Positions 60,101-64,000 of a stretch of 64,000 bases of DNA are shown one piece after another. This DNA is from Rhypophila decipiens (taxonomy: Eukaryota; Ascomycota; Sordariomycetes; Sordariales; Naviculisporaceae). The position numbers and the translations under genes are program-made. Within the stretch, counting starts at the first letter, position 1. The number at the start of each line of letters is the position of its first letter. The stretch spans positions 1 to 64,000 of the forward strand of contig MU858144.1 in assembly GCA_033297075.1 (NCBI GenBank), written 5' to 3'. Under the pieces are notes generated by a model. The model did no database searches and was not told where the DNA came from. It saw only the letters and a list, made by a program, of their open reading frames with translations.

Positions 60101-61431
60101 GATGTTCGCCAAGGCAGGACTTGTTAGGACAAAGGTACGGATATGAAAAAGTCGGAAGACCTCGACCCGGACCTGGGACCAGAAAGCTGTAAGAATATGT
60201 CTCGATCTCGTTGCCAGCTCAACCCCCAACAACCACCCTCATCCTTCTTCCTATGGACGAGTGATGTCTTTGATGTTGTAATTTCACCGCCTTCCTGTGG
60301 TTTCTCAGTCGAGCATGTCCGTGTTGATCCGGCATAACTATTGCTTTTTCGTGGTCACGATGGGAGATCGAGCGCGGGGGATATGTCGCGGGAGATGGCC
60401 TGGATTGGATCAAGCTTCACACACACTTCAACGGCAACAGCAACGAAAACACTGGCAGAGTCAGGGCAGGAGGAAGATTGGTCGTCTCGAGTAGAACAGA
60501 ACAGTTCCGATGTGGAGTCGGAGGACAGACAGCGGGCAACACGAGCATCGTGGAGCGGTGTCGTCGTAGATATATGCCAGGTCAAAGATATCGGAACCAA
60601 CACCAAGCTTCATTTACATGTGTCGTTGTATTCTATATGCGCGGAGTATATCCGCACTTGGAAATATCTATTTAACTCTCAGCGACGACAACACACTCGA
60701 AGACGGGCTTGAAGCTTCCCCACAACGAACACGTACATACACGTCGAGGTTGGGCGAGAGAAGACATCGCTCCGCCAGGCCCTCAACACCAACGCCGGTT
60801 CGAGAGCTGGTGCGGGTACCTTTCAGGGCTGCATCGTAAAGATGCCGGACAAGAGCCAGTGACATAATTGTAGCCAGGCACCCCGGAGCGTGAGAGTGTC
60901 CTCCATGACAAAATACAAGAAAATCCAAAGGCAGTTGGTCCAGCTGAAAGGCCAATGAAACCCAACCTTGAAAACGATGGCCCGTAAACAAAGTGTTTTG
61001 TGCCCAGTCAGATTCAAAAAGGGGCCGTCGATTCGCCCAGGCTGCGCACTGAACAAGGAGCCGCATTCCGGTTGGGCTTTGAGACCCGCACCGCCTTTTA
61101 CCTCCCGTCGAACCAGGCCGGGATCCCGTCCTCTACTGGAGCCACGTGCAACCATCCGCTCAACTGCCTTCCTGCCCAAAGAGACCCACCCCGTCGGCTA
61201 ATGCAAACCAAAATGTCGTCAGGCACCAATCGAGCCGACAACCCATATCCAAATCGAGATTTTTGATTACGACAATGGCAGAAACCGGTATCCGAAAACC
61301 CGGGCATAATTTGGAGTGACGCATCCAAGTCTTCAGCTCCCATAAATCCCCTTTGTGACTCACGTTGCGATAGGCATGCTGGTCGTGTCACTGGACTTCG
61401 CGTGTGGTGGCAGTTCCATCCGTGACGAATG
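57147..61431. other. 4.3-kb gap with no recognised gene
   Basis: Lies upstream of the ubiquitin-like-domain gene and downstream of EMC2, both on the minus strand. Frames are under 145 codons, overlap on both strands, and mostly begin at non-ATG codons. A short CAGTC microsatellite is at 59843-59865. A long 5' leader or an unannotated non-coding RNA is possible, but nothing in the sequence shows one. Confidence 0.45.
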
Positions 61432-62601
61432 TCACCTCTCAATTGCAGCTGCATCGCTGGACAGAAGCTCCCGAGCAGCTGCCACTTCAACTGGGTCGTA
61501 ACCACGCCATCCTCGATCCTGTGCAGTGCTATGTCGGACAATCTCGGAGAGCTTTGCTGTCGAGAGTTCATTGAGTCGCTCGATGGTACCTACATCTGGC
61601 AGGGCAAACTCGTCATCGTCCACCTGTTTGTTCGACTTGTTCGAGTCTTGGAGGAGCTTGTTTGTCACCTGGGAAGTAATATGTCAGCGTCTGACCAAAC
61701 TGCCCGAAACCATCCGACGAGCTTACCAGTTTCAGCCCGTAATAACCCCGGAGGTAATCATCGCAGAGCTCGATGCTCCGTGCAAATCGCTTGAGGGCTT
61801 CAGCCATGTACTTTTGGTAGGACCCACTGCTAGCCCCCGTCGCATTCGCAGCCATATACTGCATCTCGCCAAGCCGTGCATGTATCTAAGACAGCCATGT
61901 TAGCACAAGGTCGAGGCTGCCAATAACGAGCCATGAACGCCTACATTCCACGCATTTGGTGCTAGCACGAGAACTTCCTCCACCGCATAGATTGCCTGCG
62001 CATAAAGTCCTTGCGAAAGGTAAATATCAGAAAGCTCAGACCATGCCTCGGCGTCGGTTGGAGAGAATTCGAGGAGCTGCACGAGAGAAGACGCTGCGTC
62101 CGAAACGCGACCCATGGACCGCAAGAGAGAAATCCTTCTCTTTGTGATAGGCTGTTGGAGTGGTTAGTCCAGCATACTTGGATGCCTTGAATTAGCCATG
62201 TGTGGGATAGGTAGACGCACAATATTTGTGTCGTTCTCGCTCAGAATCTGATCATATTCGTTCAGAATGCGGACCTGGTCGCCATTCTGCCGCGCGACCG
62301 CCTCTTTCAACAGGCCTTTGAAGGCCATTATCCTTTCATTGTCATCCCCGAACCGTGTGACCAATCTCTCGAGGAACAGATGCGCAGCTTGATCGTTTTC
62401 AGTGCGCAAACACGACAGCAACATATTCTCGTACTTGAGCCATAGCTCTGGGGACTCTTTCTCTGAGAAGAGGGCGCTCAGTGGTGATGACGAAACGGTG
62501 CTCGGAGAACCTTGCAGGACCGCTGGAGCTTGCCGCGAGATATAATATGCGGCTGCTGGGGATAGCTGGCCGGGAGGATGGAGGAGGAGTGATGGCGACA
62601 T
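61432..62601 (-). CDS. EMC2: ER membrane protein complex subunit 2 (TPR protein)
   Basis: Four exons, 62601-62221, 62151-61945, 61885-61727 and 61668-61432, give 327 aa. All junctions are phase 0 and remove introns of 69, 59 and 58 nt. TPR helices are visible: LWLKYENMLLSCLRTENDQAAHLFLERL, then AWSELSDIYLSQGLYAQAIYAVEEVLVLAPN (the EMC2 signature region), then LGEMQYMAANATG and ALKRFARSIELCDDYLRGYYGLKL. EMC2 is the cytosolic scaffold of the ER insertase that places tail-anchored and multi-span proteins. The C-terminus ends DAAAIER. The donor of intron 2 is the weaker GTAGGC. Confidence 0.9.
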
Positions 62602-63503
62602 GATGGCAATCCGTGATTGCGGGCGCGTGTGTGCTGTAATGAATGGAAATATCGAAGATCGGTCGAACTGACGGTACAGATTGCGCGAATGTCTGGATTG
62701 CTTGTTGTACGTGAATAGATGAACCTCGATGAGATCAAGCTTCTGGAGGTGAATTGATGATCAAGGACGGGTCCGTAGGGACGTGCATGCTGGTTGGTCC
62801 CTCTCGTCCAAGCTTTCCCCAGAGATGGCTTGTGCGGAGTCAGCCAATACCACTGAACAGGACGGGTACGCTACTGATCCCAATACGGAGTACAGATCAG
62901 GGGTATCACGGAAGCCAACGCTTGAAAATATTACGGGGCTTGAAATTGCTTCATGAGCTGGAAATCAGTTATAATCTGTAATAAATACAGGAAATTGTTC
63001 TGATTTTGATTCACAGTGCCGTTGATTCCTAGGTGCGAATCATTGTACATATAAGTCCGGCCTCGAAGTTTCAAGAACAAGGGTTAGGGTTCTTCCGTGG
63101 GGTGCATGTTGAATCTGGATCCCGCCTCACCCACCACAGTGACGTGCTGCTGGAACAAGCTCTCGACCCCTCGGAAGTAAATCAACCAGTCTACAACGTA
63201 CTCGGTGAGCCGCTTGAAGGCAGGAGCCACGCATATGCCTTCTTGAATAACTAGGTATATTCAACTCCACTAGCAAACATGCGTTTCGTTCCAAATTGCT
63301 GCTACCCTCTTCGACCTCAGCGCATCGAGTAACTCCCTGCAGCGCAGCACACCTCGAATCCATCCGTGGGCCATCTTCGCGCCAATCCTCGAGCCTCTCT
63401 GCGACACATCCACACCATCCACACAGAAGCATTCAAGCCTCCACGCCATACACGCCGGGGCAGGACGCCGTCAGTTGTCGAGTATTAGGCAATCGTCGCC
63501 AAA
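62602..63503. other. Divergent promoter region between EMC2 and AP-3 delta
   Basis: No gene recognised. TACGGAGTA occurs at 62884-62892. The right part holds the 5' leader of the AP-3 delta gene. Confidence 0.5.
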
Positions 63504-64000
63504 ATGTACGCCAACCCTCCATACATAGATATGCCAATCATCCGTAATTGATATGCCTGGCTTTACGCTTACTAACGCCCCTCCTGTCTACTAGGTTCGA
63601 GAAATCGCTGTACGACCTCATCCGAGGCCTGCGGAACCACAAGGGCAACGAGAAGGAATACATACAGAACTGCTTGAAAGAATGTCGCCAGGAAATTCGG
63701 GGCCAGGATATGGATATCAAGGCGACGGCCTTGCTCAAGCTCATCTACCTGGAGATGGTCGGCCATGACATGTCATGGGCTGCTTTCCATGTCCTCGAGG
63801 TCATGTCGTCGCCCAAATACCACCAGAAGCGTGTTGGATACCTCGGAGCAGTCCAGAGCTTTCGTCCGGATACCGAAGTGTTGATGATGGCAACAAATCT
63901 CCTGAAAAAGGATCTGACCGGCTCAGCACCCACGATAATAGCTCTACCGATCGCCGCTCTCCCGCATATCATCACGCCGTCGCTAGCCAACTCGGTCCTC
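63504..64000 (+). CDS. APL5: AP-3 adaptor complex subunit delta, 5' part (runs off the window)
   Basis: Only the first 136 residues are in the window: exon 1 contributes AT (63504-63505) and exon 2 begins with G at 63595, so splicing an 89-nt intron (donor GTACGC, branch TTACTAACG, acceptor TACTAG) creates the ATG of MFEKSLYDLIRGLRNHKGNE. The adaptin N-terminal helical solenoid follows: QDMDIKATALLKLIYLEMVG, DMSWAAFHVLEVMSSPKYHQ, then TEVLMMATNLLKKDL. AP-3 delta is the large subunit for Golgi/endosome-to-vacuole traffic. The unspliced ATG at the same place would give only a 15-residue peptide. The frame is open to the window edge. Confidence 0.9.

Overview
The window comes from a filamentous ascomycete (Pezizomycotina; probably a Sordariomycete, which is inference from protein style and not from any search). 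Evidence: genes carry several short introns of about 53-180 nt with GTANGT-type donors and CTAAC-like branch sites, intergenic stretches run 0.3-4 kb, and the recognisable proteins are fungal housekeeping orthologues. Fifteen genes are recognised and spliced here by hand, several of them from fragmented reading frames. I saw no tRNA, rRNA, CRISPR array or intact transposon.

Left part (1-14.1 kb): an AT-rich relic with an 18-bp tandem repeat; a DUF676 serine esterase/lipase (+); an endonuclease III-type DNA glycosylase NTH1 with a long acidic/Lys tail (+); a 72-aa AN1 zinc-finger protein (-); S-(hydroxymethyl)glutathione dehydrogenase (-); and a small DUF952 protein (+). Middle-left (14.4-30.3 kb): nucleoporin Nup85 (-), a Boi1/Boi2-type SH3-SAM-PH polarity protein (-), a delta3,5-delta2,4-dienoyl-CoA isomerase (+), the small TFIIH subunit Tfb5 (-), and a one-span membrane protein with two PY motifs (+).

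Middle (30.3-41.4 kb) is the accessory-looking part: a 22-bp minisatellite with a 66-bp higher-order period, a golgin-like coiled-coil protein (-), a candidate two-exon orphan nuclear protein (+), short tandem duplications, and a decayed gene on the minus strand with an in-frame stop. One 31-bp duplication differs only by GC-to-AT transitions, as expected after RIP or cytosine deamination.

Right part (41.4-64 kb) is again housekeeping: transketolase (-, 8 exons), 25S rRNA methyltransferase Bmt6-like (+), a SAC + hSac2 phosphoinositide phosphatase (-), Snu13 (-) divergent from V-ATPase proteolipid subunit c (+), a protein with a long charged single alpha-helix followed by a ubiquitin-like domain (-), EMC2 (-), and the 5' end of AP-3 delta (+), whose start codon is created by splicing.

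The genes are not organised as a pathway cluster. Functions span DNA repair, C1/pentose/fatty-acid metabolism, nuclear pore, transcription/splicing/ribosome factors and membrane traffic. No novel defence or biosynthetic system was identified. The most interesting items are gene-structure oddities (split start codon, 5-nt first exon), the SUMO-motif-rich NTH1 tail, the phased minisatellite and the candidate orphan or decayed genes in the 31-41 kb stretch.
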